The notes beneath the pieces are model-generated. The model did not search any database, was not told the DNA's origin, and saw only the letters and a list, made by a program, of their open reading frames with translations. A DNA stretch of 64,000 nucleotides. Source: an uncultured Caulobacterales bacterium (GTDB lineage Bacteria; Pseudomonadota; Alphaproteobacteria; Caulobacterales; Maricaulaceae). Shown here piece by piece: positions 1-8,560 of the stretch (within the stretch, counting starts at the first letter, position 1; the number at the start of each line of letters is the position of its first letter). Made by a program: the position numbers and the translations under genes. Where the stretch lies: assembly GCA_938009235.1 (NCBI GenBank), contig CALLIK010000005.1, positions 1 to 64,000 on the forward strand, written 5' to 3'.

Positions 1-2
1 AT

Positions 3-128
3 CTATCTGTCCATAGCCAAGCCAAGTTGAATGCGGTAGCAAGATCCCTTAACGAGCGTCCCAGAAAGACCCTCGAATATGAAACACCGGCCGAGCGATT
101 TGGCCAATGTGTTGCGATGACCGATTGA
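3..128 (+). CDS. IS30 family transposase, C-terminal fragment cut by the window edge
   Basis: The frame open from the left edge ends at a TGA at 126-128. It encodes about 41 residues, including [20 protein letters not shown] and then [13 protein letters not shown]. This is the conserved tail of IS30-family DDE transposases (NxRPRKTLxxxTPAExF). The rest of the gene, with the DDE residues, lies outside the window, so intactness cannot be judged. Sequence after the stop (about 129-180) should hold the right end of the element, but without the left end the terminal inverted repeat cannot be assigned. It marks the left 2.5 kb as accessory DNA. Confidence 0.85.
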   Translation, partial: LSVHSQAKLNAVARSLNERPRKTLEYETPAERFGQCVAMTD

Positions 129-185
129 AACCGCACCCAAAATAGGACACTCGTCATCTGATCTACTCTCGTCGGACATTCGGCA

Positions 186-650
186 TTACCACTCAAAGGA
201 CAAAGCCTCATCAATTCCGACAGCGGTTTGAAACTGAGCGATTTCTTCCATACCTACCGAATTTGCAAAAAAGTAACCGCATCCTTGCCCAACGAAAAAG
301 GACTGTCCAAATGAGATAGAAGCCAAGCGTTCACTATCTTGCCAAAAGACTACTTGATAACGCCCAACAGGGACTCCCACCAAATCCGCAACCCAATTAT
401 TCTTAAGCGATTTTAAAGAGCCAAATACGTTCTCAATACTCTCCTTATCTTGTAATCGAACCAACTCAACACCATCGGTGTTTGAGGGACTTTTCCCCTT
501 GGGGTCATGCACGCTGATACTAGTAATATTTTGTACATTTATGGTTTGAAAGTGCATTTGCTGACCAGTGTCGCCTTTAAAACCACTACACCCAGTAATT
601 AATAATGCGAAAAACAGTGTAGAAATTAGTAAAATCGGTTTAGATGTCAT
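186..650 (-). CDS. Small predicted lipoprotein of unknown function
   Basis: A 154-residue protein with a lipoprotein signal: Met-Thr-Ser-Lys, a hydrophobic stretch and the lipobox LITGC (Cys about residue 21), so it is probably lipidated and envelope-anchored. The mature part has no motif I recognise. It carries a central predicted beta-rich segment and a single later Cys in a GQGCGYFF motif. It lies next to the IS30 fragment, reads toward it, and has no obvious operon partner. It looks like a real gene because the export signal is in frame and the start is well placed, but its function is unknown. Confidence 0.6.
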   Translation of the reverse strand: MTSKPILLISTLFFALLITGCSGFKGDTGQQMHFQTINVQNITSISVHDPKGKSPSNTDGVELVRLQDKESIENVFGSLKSLKNNWVADLVGVPVGRYQVVFWQDSERLASISFGQSFFVGQGCGYFFANSVGMEEIAQFQTAVGIDEALSFEW

Positions 651-979
651 TGGTAAGTATTAGTTACTTGACTGAAACAACGCAACTCCAATGTCCGCTC
701 CCCAACCCATAGCTACCAAAAACTCAGTGTCCTTTAATCGCCCAAAGTTAAGACACTCGCAGAGTCAGTACGAGATGGCATGCCTGAACATTCCCAAAAG
801 GAACATAAAGCCACATAGAATGGTGCCTTCAGTCAAAAGCAGTGAAGCTATTCGCATTACCCAGTTTCATCCAATGACAAGCGTCACTTACCTCTGGTCA
901 GATCAATGCGCACATGACCGCGCGTTGAAAGAAGACAAGTAAAGAATTACTCAGAATCTGATATGGGTTCTGATGTCTC
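651..979. other. Gap without a convincing gene
   Basis: An 83-codon frame at 691-942 (+) is open here, but it has no ribosome binding site, no domain and a low-complexity, shadow-like composition, so I do not call it. The stretch may hold the promoter of the minus-strand lipoprotein. No tRNA, terminator or clear repeat was seen. Confidence 0.4.
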
Positions 980-1150
980 TTAGACGATACTATTTACAAT
1001 AGATTGATCGTAATAGCCCACATTAAAGCAATTTGAATTCTGTCCTGTGGTTGGATGACATACAATCTTGCAGCCCTTCGCATCATAAGCGGCTTGGGCA
1101 ACACTGTTAATCATGGCGTAACTAGAGAGGCTCAGTCCTAAAACACGCAA
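980..1150 (-). CDS. Possible small secreted Cys-containing peptide (56 aa, TTG start)
   Basis: A short minus-strand frame encodes 56 residues if TTG at 1150-1148 is the start. Residues 1-20 look like a signal peptide (LRVLGLSLSSYAMINSVAQA) with an AQA cleavage site. The mature part is about 36 residues with three cysteines (GCKIVCH and NCF). No ATG opens the frame before the signal-like stretch; an in-frame TAA lies just upstream, and no good ribosome binding site is visible. It could be the 3' remnant of a longer secreted protein. The signal and cleavage pattern is what raises it above a chance frame. Confidence 0.35.
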   Translation of the reverse strand: MRVLGLSLSSYAMINSVAQAAYDAKGCKIVCHPTTGQNSNCFNVGYYDQSIVNSIV

Positions 1151-1234
1151 GGCAACTTACAGTAAGCTCATAAACCAAAAATAAAACACACCAATATTTA
1201 CGCTTAAATGAGACTTTTCTGATTAATTGAAAAC

Positions 1235-2485
1235 ATGCTCTCGAAGATCATTTTATGCCTTGCTGCCTTGTTATGTATGACACTGCCTCATTTCGCACAC
1301 GCTCAAATCTCGAGTCCCTCGGACCTTTCGAACTTAGTATTTTGGGTCGATGGTCAAGATATAAATGGCACAGGCATTCAACCCGCAGATGGTAGTGTTG
1401 TCACAACCTGGGTTGATAAAAGTACAGGTGGGAACAATTTAACGACGGCAGCAGGAACCGTCACCTATGAAGCCACTGGCTTTGACGGTATTAATCCCGG
1501 CCTACGCTTCCCATTAATAGCACGTATGGCGGCCGCAAAGCCTTTCGCAAGTGATTACCAAAATGAGATGACTGTATTTTTTGTAAATGCAAACGTTACA
1601 GCGACGACTAATTTTTCAGTCAATCTAAACGGTACGAATACTGGAAACAACTCAACCAATGGTCGATTTAGTTTCCATACACCGTGGGGCACTACGGGTC
1701 TTGTCTATTTCGATGGCGGCGGCTGTTGCGGATCTACGCGGCTATCAGGGGCTTCCCCAAATGCGCTCACCGAGACGACGCTTTATACTGGCCTAAATGA
1801 CGAACCGGGAAATCAACAATTATTCCGTATAGATGGTCAGGTGTTTAAAGGTGATACGACTGGACTGAACGCCAATGTGAGCGGAGGTATACATATTGGT
1901 GATACTCCGAATGCTCAACAATATGACGGTCGTTTTGCTGAAATGTTGATTTATGACAGGGCTTTAAGCCTGACAGAAATCCGAGATGTCGAGTGCTTGT
2001 TGATGTCAAAATGGAAACCGTCAGATCTCCCTTCGGACTGCACGCCGAGTATAGCGGCCAAGAAAACCGTTGAGCCTTGGAACCCAACAGGCTTGACGCC
2101 TTATTCATTACCCGGAAACGACGTCACATATACGATTGAAATAACGCATGAAAACGGCCCAGATCTAGATTCCGAAACTGTATTTTTAGTCGACAGTCTT
2201 GCCTCAGAAACTATTTTCTACAATGGCGATGTCGATGACACGGGCCCAGAGGTGAACCCGGTAGGGTTTTCAAACAACGGATCCGGACTCACCTTCGACT
2301 ATGCAACAGATGTAGGCTATTCAGACTCAGCTACAAAACCGACGGATATGTCCCTGTGTAATTATGTGCCCTCAGTCGGCTATGACGCAGCCGTCAATCA
2401 TGTTTGTATAAAGCCAACAGGAACATTCAACTCTGGAACACCCGCTCCATCCTTCGCAATTTTCTTTCGCACACAGATCAAGTAG
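1235..2485 (+). CDS. Secreted protein with LamG/concanavalin A-like and DUF11-like domains
   Basis: A 416-residue exported protein. Residues 1-23 are a signal peptide ending FAHA. Residues about 30-260 follow the pattern of LamG/ConA-like jelly-roll domains (LVFWVDGQDINGTG near the start; FAEMLIYDRALSLTEIRDVE near the end), commonly carbohydrate or matrix binding. Residues about 285-416 resemble a DUF11/isopeptide-type beta domain (PGNDVTYTIEITHENGPD...). A vicinal CysCys pair (GGGCCGST) sits in the first domain. No enzyme motif and no C-terminal sorting signal was seen. It stands alone between the accessory left end and fadA. A surface adhesin or matrix protein is the likely class; the ligand is unknown. 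Confidence 0.65.
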   Translation: MLSKIILCLAALLCMTLPHFAHAQISSPSDLSNLVFWVDGQDINGTGIQPADGSVVTTWVDKSTGGNNLTTAAGTVTYEATGFDGINPGLRFPLIARMAAAKPFASDYQNEMTVFFVNANVTATTNFSVNLNGTNTGNNSTNGRFSFHTPWGTTGLVYFDGGGCCGSTRLSGASPNALTETTLYTGLNDEPGNQQLFRIDGQVFKGDTTGLNANVSGGIHIGDTPNAQQYDGRFAEMLIYDRALSLTEIRDVECLLMSKWKPSDLPSDCTPSIAAKKTVEPWNPTGLTPYSLPGNDVTYTIEITHENGPDLDSETVFLVDSLASETIFYNGDVDDTGPEVNPVGFSNNGSGLTFDYATDVGYSDSATKPTDMSLCNYVPSVGYDAAVNHVCIKPTGTFNSGTPAPSFAIFFRTQIK

Positions 2486-2712
2486 ATTTTAGTTTCTAAA
2501 ACCCTACCTCGCCAATTCCATCTGACAACCACAATCGCAGTCATTTGATGGCTCCGCCCTTGCTTTGCGTTGACGTGAACGTTAACTGCCACGCATCTTT
2601 GAATAGGCACTGTTCGGGCACGATACCTTCCCTTGCGAGCCTAATTCGTGTTTAAGAGAGTCGAATATACCCTGACGCAGAGGCGTCGGCGCGCATCGTA
2701 AGAGGAAACACC

Positions 2713-3921
2713 ATGACCGAAGCCTATATCTATGACGCTGTGCGCACGCCGCGCGGCAAAGGAAAGTCCGACGGCAGCCTGCATGAAGTCACGCCTGTTG
2801 AGCTAGCGGCGCAAGTTCTGGCCGCTGTTCGCGACCGTAACAACATCGATTCCGCTGAAGTTGAAGACATTGCCTTTGGCTGTGTGTCCCCTGTCGGCGA
2901 ACAAGGCGCGGTCATCACGCGCTCGGCTATCCTTCAAGCCGGCTATGCGCAGACAACATCAGGCATTCAGGTCAACCGCTTCTGTGGTTCAGGTCTCGAA
3001 GCTGCCAACATCGCAGCGGCCAAAGTTATGGCCGGCGAATGCGACATGACTATCGGCGGCGGCGTCGAGCACATGTCCCGCGTCCCAATGGGCAGCGATG
3101 GCGGCGCTATGGCAACTGACCCAGCCGTCGCAATCGCGAACTACTTCGTACCGCAAGGCGTATCCGCAGATTTGATTGCAACGAAATACGGCTTCTCCCG
3201 CGACGATCTCGACGCCTATGCCGTTGAGTCGCACAAACGTGCGAGCCAAGCTTGGAAAGAAGGCCGCTTCGCTAAATCCATCGTCCCAGTTAAAGACATC
3301 TTGGGCCTCACAATTTTGGACCACGACGAAACAATCCGTCCAAATACGAACATGCAGTCACTTGGCGCGCTGAACCCAGCTTTCGCCATGATGGGCGAGA
3401 ACTTCGGTTTCGATAATGTCGCTCAGCAAAAATACCCAGGCGTTGAGAAAATCAAACATGTTCATCATGCGGGTAACTCCTCTGGTATCGTGGACGGCGC
3501 TGCGGCGATCTTGATCGGGAACAAAGAAACTGGCGAGCGTTTAGGCCTTAAGCCGCGCGCACGTATCCGTTCTATGGCGTCTATCGGCTCCGAGCCGACA
3601 ATCATGCTGACGGGTCCAGAGTTTGCAGCACAAAAAGCGTTAAAACGCGCAGGCATGAGCGTCTCTGACATTGACATCTATGAGTTGAACGAAGCCTTCG
3701 CAGCGGTTGTTCTACGCTTCATGCAAGCCATGAACATCGATCACGGCGATATCAACGTCAACGGCGGCGCAATTGCGATGGGTCATCCTTTGGGAGCCAC
3801 AGGCGCAATGATCCTCGGCACTATGGTCGACGAGCTTGAGCGCGCAGACAAAGAGACGTCCCTCGTGACGCTCTGCATCGGCGGCGGCATGGGCACTGCT
3901 ACAATCATTGAACGCGTCTAA
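2713..3921 (+). CDS. fadA: Acetyl-CoA C-acyltransferase (3-ketoacyl-CoA thiolase)
   Basis: Catalyses the last step of fatty-acid beta-oxidation, cleaving 3-ketoacyl-CoA with CoA to acetyl-CoA and a shortened acyl-CoA. The 402 residues show the thiolase family signature: nucleophile Cys91 in NRFCGSG, the [16 protein letters not shown] block with His358, and the second catalytic Cys388 in LCIGGGMG. Length is typical (about 390-400). The start is supported by AGAGGAAAC just upstream. fadB follows after 24 bases, so the two form the usual operon for the two subunits of a beta-oxidation complex. Codon use is GC-richer than in the accessory left end. Confidence 0.95.
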   Translation: MTEAYIYDAVRTPRGKGKSDGSLHEVTPVELAAQVLAAVRDRNNIDSAEVEDIAFGCVSPVGEQGAVITRSAILQAGYAQTTSGIQVNRFCGSGLEAANIAAAKVMAGECDMTIGGGVEHMSRVPMGSDGGAMATDPAVAIANYFVPQGVSADLIATKYGFSRDDLDAYAVESHKRASQAWKEGRFAKSIVPVKDILGLTILDHDETIRPNTNMQSLGALNPAFAMMGENFGFDNVAQQKYPGVEKIKHVHHAGNSSGIVDGAAAILIGNKETGERLGLKPRARIRSMASIGSEPTIMLTGPEFAAQKALKRAGMSVSDIDIYELNEAFAAVVLRFMQAMNIDHGDINVNGGAIAMGHPLGATGAMILGTMVDELERADKETSLVTLCIGGGMGTATIIERV

Positions 3922-3945
3922 GATAGATAAGGCACGGAAAAGAAC

Positions 3946-6321
3946 ATGACTAAATATAACAATTTCAAACTCGACACGGATTCAGATGGCATCGTTACGA
4001 TGACAATTGACGTCCCAAACCAAACAATGAACGTTTGGACGCCAGACTTCATAAATGAATTCGATACATTCATCGACGACTTCAATTCCAATGAGTCCAT
4101 GAAAGGACTCATTGTTACTTCAGGTAAAGCCAATGCGTTCCTCGCGGGCGCTGATCTGAACATGATGAGCGAAAACAATGCTGCCGGTAAAGCGCTGACT
4201 ATGGAAGCGTTTGAAGAGAGCATGAAGCTAACTAAAGCTTTACGTAAAATGGAAAACGGTGGCTGGACCACACGTCAGATTCAGCGTGAAGGCAAAAAAG
4301 CTAAACCAGCTGCCGCAGCTATCGAAGGCCTCGCCCTCGGCGGCGGTCTGGAAATCTGTCTCGCAACGCATCAGCGTTTCGTAGCTGACAATCCAAAAAT
4401 CAAACTCGGCCTACCAGAAGTCCTCGTCGGTCTTCTTCCGGGCGCAGGCGGAACACAGCGCACAATGCGTCTCATGGGTCTGCAACCTGCAGCCATGATG
4501 TGTACGCAAGGCAAGGGTCTCGACCCAAAGAAAGCTAAAGCACAAGGCCTCGTCCATGAGGTTGTCGAAGTTGGCGGAACAGCCGCAGCGGCAAAAGCTT
4601 GGGTCAAAGCTAATATCGAAAAAGGCGTTGTCGCGCCTTGGGATGTTAAAGGCTTTAAAATTCCGGGCGGCGGCGGTGCCATGAACCCGAAATCTGTTCA
4701 GTTCTTCATGGCGTCCGGCGCGATGGCTCTGCAACAAACAAAGGGCAACTATCCAGCCGTCGAAGCCATCCTGTCTTGTCTCTATGAAGGCTCTATTGTC
4801 CCGATTGACACAGCGCTTCGCATTGAGAGCAAATACATCACTAAATTGTTGATGGGCGCGACGTCCAAAAACATGATCCGCACTTTGTTCCTAAACAAGA
4901 ACGCGGCTGACAAAGGCGCTGGCCGTCCAGAAGGCATTCCAAAGCAAGACATCAAAAAAGTTGGCGTCTTGGGCTGTGGCCTCATGGGTGCAGGTATCGC
5001 GCATGTTACAGCCAAAGCTGGGATGCAAGTCATCTCGCTCGACCGAAATATGGAAGAAGCGCAGAAATCCATCGCTTACTCGAAGAAAATCCTCGATAAG
5101 AAAATCAAACGTGGCCGCATGACGCAAGAGAAAGCAGATGCCTTCCTAGCGCTCATCACGCCAACGGATGATTACAACATGCTCAAGGATGTAGACCTCA
5201 TCATCGAAGCTGTGTTCGAGCGTCCAGACGTCAAAGCTGACGTTATCAAGAAGACAGAAGCTGTGATAGGTAAAGACGTTGTCTTTGCGACAAACACATC
5301 AACGCTTCCGATTGGTGGATTGGCGAAACACTCGTCCCGCCCAGAACAATATATCGGTATGCATTTCTTCTCACCCGTAGACAAAATGCCATTGTTGGAA
5401 ATCATCCCACATGACGGAACAGGCGATCTCGCTCTGGCTGTTGCGCTCGATTACAACAAGAAAATCCGCAAGACGCCGATCATCGTCAAAGACGTGCGCG
5501 GCTTCTTCACCAACCAAGTCTTCCCGCCTTACATCAACGAAGCGGCTTTGATGGTTGTCGAAGGTGTCTCTTTGTCCCTTATCGAAAACTGTGCTGCTAA
5601 CCTTGGCTTGCCAATCGGTCCGCTCGCTGTCTCTGATGATACGACATTGAAACTTGGGTATGACATCATGACGTCAACCCAAGAAGAAATGGGCGACAAA
5701 TATGTGCCAACTGGCGCAGAAGAGTTCATCACGAATATGGTCACCAAGTGGGACCGCGGTGGACGTCGTCTCGGCGCTGGTTTCTACAACTATGATGAAA
5801 ACGGTAAACGCCTCGACCTCTGGAAAGGCATGACGGATCACTACCCGCTGCTCGAAGAGCAACCTGCCCCAGAGGAAGTTATGCAACGTTTGCTCTACTC
5901 ACTCGTCGCACCATCAGCCCGCACCTTCTCTGAAGGCGTTGTATCTGATCCGCAAAGCGCAGACCTCGGCGCGATCTTCGGTCTAGGCTTCCCACCATAC
6001 ACGGGCGGTCCATTGTCCTACATCGACACCATCGGTATGGATGCTTACATCGCGACATCCGACATGCTCGCGCAACGTCATGGCGCTCGCTTCTCGCCGC
6101 CACAAAGCTTCCGCGATATGGCAGCCAAAGGCGAAACACTTTACGCTGACAGCACACCGTCCGCACAGCGCAGCTACACACGTAGCGCATTGAACCGGAT
6201 GCTCGAAGTTGAAGTCGTAAAGATCGCAAACGCAATGGGCATCGCCGCCAGCGTAGACGATCTAAAAGCCGACACAGTCAGCAAAGTCTTAGCCGCGCAA
6301 GAGAGCAAAAAAGCCGCGTAA
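3946..6321 (+). CDS. fadB: Multifunctional fatty-acid oxidation protein: enoyl-CoA hydratase / 3-hydroxyacyl-CoA dehydrogenase
   Basis: Carries out hydration of enoyl-CoA and NAD-dependent oxidation of 3-hydroxyacyl-CoA, delivering 3-ketoacyl-CoA to FadA. Domains in order: crotonase fold (residues about 1-300, with AFLAGADLNMM and GLALGGGLEICLA oxyanion-hole segments and the GLPEVLVGLLPGAGGTQR stretch); Rossmann domain from about 340 (VGVLGCGLMGAGIA dinucleotide loop); and two C-terminal 3HCDH domains (with FFSPVDKMPLLEI and KDVRGFFTNQVF). At 791 residues it exceeds the usual 700-730, owing to an extra C-terminal stretch of about 50 residues. FadB and FadJ types cannot be separated by eye; the symbol reflects pairing with fadA. 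Confidence 0.93.
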   Translation: MTKYNNFKLDTDSDGIVTMTIDVPNQTMNVWTPDFINEFDTFIDDFNSNESMKGLIVTSGKANAFLAGADLNMMSENNAAGKALTMEAFEESMKLTKALRKMENGGWTTRQIQREGKKAKPAAAAIEGLALGGGLEICLATHQRFVADNPKIKLGLPEVLVGLLPGAGGTQRTMRLMGLQPAAMMCTQGKGLDPKKAKAQGLVHEVVEVGGTAAAAKAWVKANIEKGVVAPWDVKGFKIPGGGGAMNPKSVQFFMASGAMALQQTKGNYPAVEAILSCLYEGSIVPIDTALRIESKYITKLLMGATSKNMIRTLFLNKNAADKGAGRPEGIPKQDIKKVGVLGCGLMGAGIAHVTAKAGMQVISLDRNMEEAQKSIAYSKKILDKKIKRGRMTQEKADAFLALITPTDDYNMLKDVDLIIEAVFERPDVKADVIKKTEAVIGKDVVFATNTSTLPIGGLAKHSSRPEQYIGMHFFSPVDKMPLLEIIPHDGTGDLALAVALDYNKKIRKTPIIVKDVRGFFTNQVFPPYINEAALMVVEGVSLSLIENCAANLGLPIGPLAVSDDTTLKLGYDIMTSTQEEMGDKYVPTGAEEFITNMVTKWDRGGRRLGAGFYNYDENGKRLDLWKGMTDHYPLLEEQPAPEEVMQRLLYSLVAPSARTFSEGVVSDPQSADLGAIFGLGFPPYTGGPLSYIDTIGMDAYIATSDMLAQRHGARFSPPQSFRDMAAKGETLYADSTPSAQRSYTRSALNRMLEVEVVKIANAMGIAASVDDLKADTVSKVLAAQESKKAA

Positions 6322-6341
6322 ACTTAGACTAATATTGAAAC

Positions 6342-6380
6342 AAAAAAGCCCCGTGAGCGAAAGCTTGCGGGGCTTTTTTT
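6342..6380 (+). terminator. Rho-independent terminator of the fadAB operon
   Basis: GCCCCG (6348-6353) pairs with CGGGGC (6368-6373). The stem continues inward through TGAGC/GCTTG to a GAAA tetraloop, followed by seven T on plus. An A-run precedes the stem, so it may also act on minus. It lies 20 bases after the fadB stop. Confidence 0.9.
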
Positions 6381-6494
6381 GTCGCGTCGAGATTAACGCA
6401 GCACGCTGCTCCACAAAGAAATGTAAGAAATCCCATCTTGGACCGACTACCTTATCTATAGCGCATAATTAAATGCGTCATTTAAGGGTTTGAT

Positions 6495-7046
6495 GTGGTT
6501 GAGACGAAACTAACACAAGACGAACGCTACCGTGTGGCTGCCGACGAATTCGGGGATGCCATTGGCCGCCTTGCTTATGCGTATGAGCGCGACGCGGATA
6601 AGCGGGATGACTTAATCCAGAATATCCACATGGAACTCTGGCGGAGCTTTAAGCTCTTTGATTGCCGTGCCAGTCTTCGGACATGGGTGTACCGCATCGC
6701 GCATAATACGGGCGCGAGTTATGTGCATCGACAGATGCGTCACTCCAGTAAACCCTACCTCAACATAGACGACATGACGGACCTCTCGGACGCCGTTGAT
6801 TACGAAGCGGCCTTTGCACGCATTGACCAAGTCGATCAGTTGATGGCGTTGATACAGCGGCTCAAGCCCTCAGATCGGCAAGTCATCACGCTCTATTTGG
6901 AAGGGTTAAACGCTTCTGAAATCGGAGATATTATCGGCGGTTCTAGCGGGGCCGTCGCGACGCAAACCCACCGTATCAAATCTAAATTGTCAAAATTATT
7001 CAAAACCAAAACTAGTAATAAAGGAAACAAACATGTCAGCTCATGA
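6495..7046 (+). CDS. ECF-type RNA polymerase sigma factor
   Basis: A 183-residue sigma-70 family protein with only regions 2 and 4. Region 2 spans about residues 15-85 (DDLIQNIHMELWRSF, then LRTWVYRIAHNTGASYVHR). Region 4 spans about 110-165 (LKPSDRQVITLYLEGLNASEIGDIIGGSSGAVATQTHRIKSKL), an HTH of the usual form. It starts with GTG, preceded by TAAGGG at a good distance; the overlapping ATG at 6493 is out of frame. The next gene overlaps it by 14 bases, which suggests translational coupling to a regulator. Target promoters are not evident here. Confidence 0.88.
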   Translation: MVETKLTQDERYRVAADEFGDAIGRLAYAYERDADKRDDLIQNIHMELWRSFKLFDCRASLRTWVYRIAHNTGASYVHRQMRHSSKPYLNIDDMTDLSDAVDYEAAFARIDQVDQLMALIQRLKPSDRQVITLYLEGLNASEIGDIIGGSSGAVATQTHRIKSKLSKLFKTKTSNKGNKHVSS

Positions 7047-7623
7047 AGATAAAATCAAAAACCTGTGGCAGAATTTACCCACCAGCGGGACCATCTACAC
7101 ACCCGCGCAACTCAATCAACGTGCGTCTAGATTTCAAGCCAAAATCAAACGCCGTAATCTAATTGAATACGTCAGCTGGGCTGTTTTGTTTGCGTTGACC
7201 GCCTATGTTAACCTGCAAAACCCAAGCTGGGGAAATGGGATTTTAAGCGGGCTGACCGTGTTGGGCGCAATCATTGCAATAACGAACTACCGCCGCCTCG
7301 CCCACGGTAAGTCCGGCTCCGCACACCCATCAAATGACAGCCTCATAAAACACATGCGCACAGAACTAACACTTCAACGCGATGCTGCGGCAACACAATG
7401 GCGTTGGTACGGCCTACCCTTTGCACCTGCTATAATCTTCCTGACGATTTACCGATGGTCGGAAACGAGTTCAAATTTCGCAGTCCTTACGGATGATCGC
7501 ATTTCTATTTTGTTAGGCCTAGGCACTGTTGTGACTATCTTCGCGGCCATCACATTTTGGTACTGGCTCCAAGCCGCGAAGTACCAGCGCCAACTCGATG
7601 ATCTGAATCGCTATACGTCTTAA
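7033..7623 (+). CDS. Four-segment membrane protein, probable partner (anti-sigma) of the ECF factor
   Basis: A 196-residue protein: a cytoplasmic-looking head (EDKIKNLWQNLPTSGT...), then hydrophobic segments at about 47-65, 72-88, 122-138 and 155-175, ending in a charged tail. The N-terminal KxLWQ pattern is common in membrane proteins encoded beside alphaproteobacterial ECF sigma factors. No zinc-binding anti-sigma motif (HxxxCxxC) is present. Its start overlaps the sigma gene. An anti-sigma or sigma-modulating role is inferred from position only. Confidence 0.55.
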   Translation: MSAHEDKIKNLWQNLPTSGTIYTPAQLNQRASRFQAKIKRRNLIEYVSWAVLFALTAYVNLQNPSWGNGILSGLTVLGAIIAITNYRRLAHGKSGSAHPSNDSLIKHMRTELTLQRDAAATQWRWYGLPFAPAIIFLTIYRWSETSSNFAVLTDDRISILLGLGTVVTIFAAITFWYWLQAAKYQRQLDDLNRYTS

Positions 7624-7741
7624 TTGAGCCTCAAACACCTCGCAGGCCTCTACACTCAAAGCCTTAGCGAACGGACTTGTAAGCCCAAGTTCACGCGTTA
7701 AGGTCGTGTTTAATAACGTATAAGATTGAGTGAGGGAAAAT

Positions 7742-8560
7742 ATGAGACCTGTTTTGTTTATGACAACGGCCCTTTTGGTAGCCGCCTGCCAACCTGCAAC
7801 TCCAGATGAAATTGAGCGCAAGGACATTAAAACGCTCTCTGTAACGGGTGTTGGCGAAGTTGAAGTCATGCCAGACCAATTCGTAATTTCTGGCGCGGTC
7901 ATTAAACAGGCCGATACATCCAAGGCGTCGATGAATGCCCTCGCAGATATCGTCAACGCAGTCCAAGCCTCTGCCAAGGATGAAGCCAAACTCATCAGCC
8001 GCGAGTTTAGTTTCGCATCGGTCAATACTACGGGCGTCAAAGCGCCTGAATGTTTGCTGTTCAATCAAGAGGCTGACCGCACCAATGCCACGCTGCGGAC
8101 AGGCGAGAAGCGGATTACAAAACGGGTCTGCAAGGATATCTCCCAGCAAGCCTCCATCAGTTTCACTTTCACAGCAGGCCCGCCAGATTTGGCAGGCGCA
8201 TTACTGTCTGACTTCTCAGAAAACGGCGCAATTCGCCTGACCCTTGATGGTTATAAAATCAAAGACATCGACGAGATTGAACTTAAAGCGGGCGAGCGGG
8301 CGATCTCTAATGCGCGTGAAAAAGCGGACCGCTTGGCGGCTGCGGGGGGCGCGAAAATCATCGGCGTTGTTGATTTGAACTCATACCAAGCGACCTATAA
8401 TCAACGCAGAGCCAGCCCGCCGCGTATCAACACATCTGGAGCGGGCGAGTCCTCGCAACTCGTCGAGGGAGGTGATCCTGTCGCCGTTACGGATATGAAC
8501 CTAGAAGCCGGCATGCAGATCGTATCTGCAGGCGTGCAGTTGGAGTTTATCTATGAGTAA
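7742..8560 (+). CDS. SIMPL-domain lipoprotein (first of a pair)
   Basis: A 272-residue lipoprotein: MRPVLFMTTALLVAAC gives a lipobox with Cys16, followed by a SIMPL (DUF541) domain beginning LSVTGVGEVEVMPDQFVISG. Later features are the EIELKAGERAISNAREKADRLAAAGGAKIIGVVDL helix-strand block and a C-terminal beta strand, all typical of the family. I chose ATG at 7742 with GAGGG six bases upstream, over an in-frame GTG at 7730 that would add four residues before the signal. SIMPL proteins are periplasmic or outer-membrane lipoproteins of poorly defined function, some linked to stress. The next gene overlaps by eight bases. Confidence 0.8.
   Translation: MRPVLFMTTALLVAACQPATPDEIERKDIKTLSVTGVGEVEVMPDQFVISGAVIKQADTSKASMNALADIVNAVQASAKDEAKLISREFSFASVNTTGVKAPECLLFNQEADRTNATLRTGEKRITKRVCKDISQQASISFTFTAGPPDLAGALLSDFSENGAIRLTLDGYKIKDIDEIELKAGERAISNAREKADRLAAAGGAKIIGVVDLNSYQATYNQRRASPPRINTSGAGESSQLVEGGDPVAVTDMNLEAGMQIVSAGVQLEFIYE

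Noticed and set aside
691-942. 83-codon plus frame next to the small lipoprotein
   Set aside because: No ribosome binding site, no domain or signal, and composition like a chance frame.
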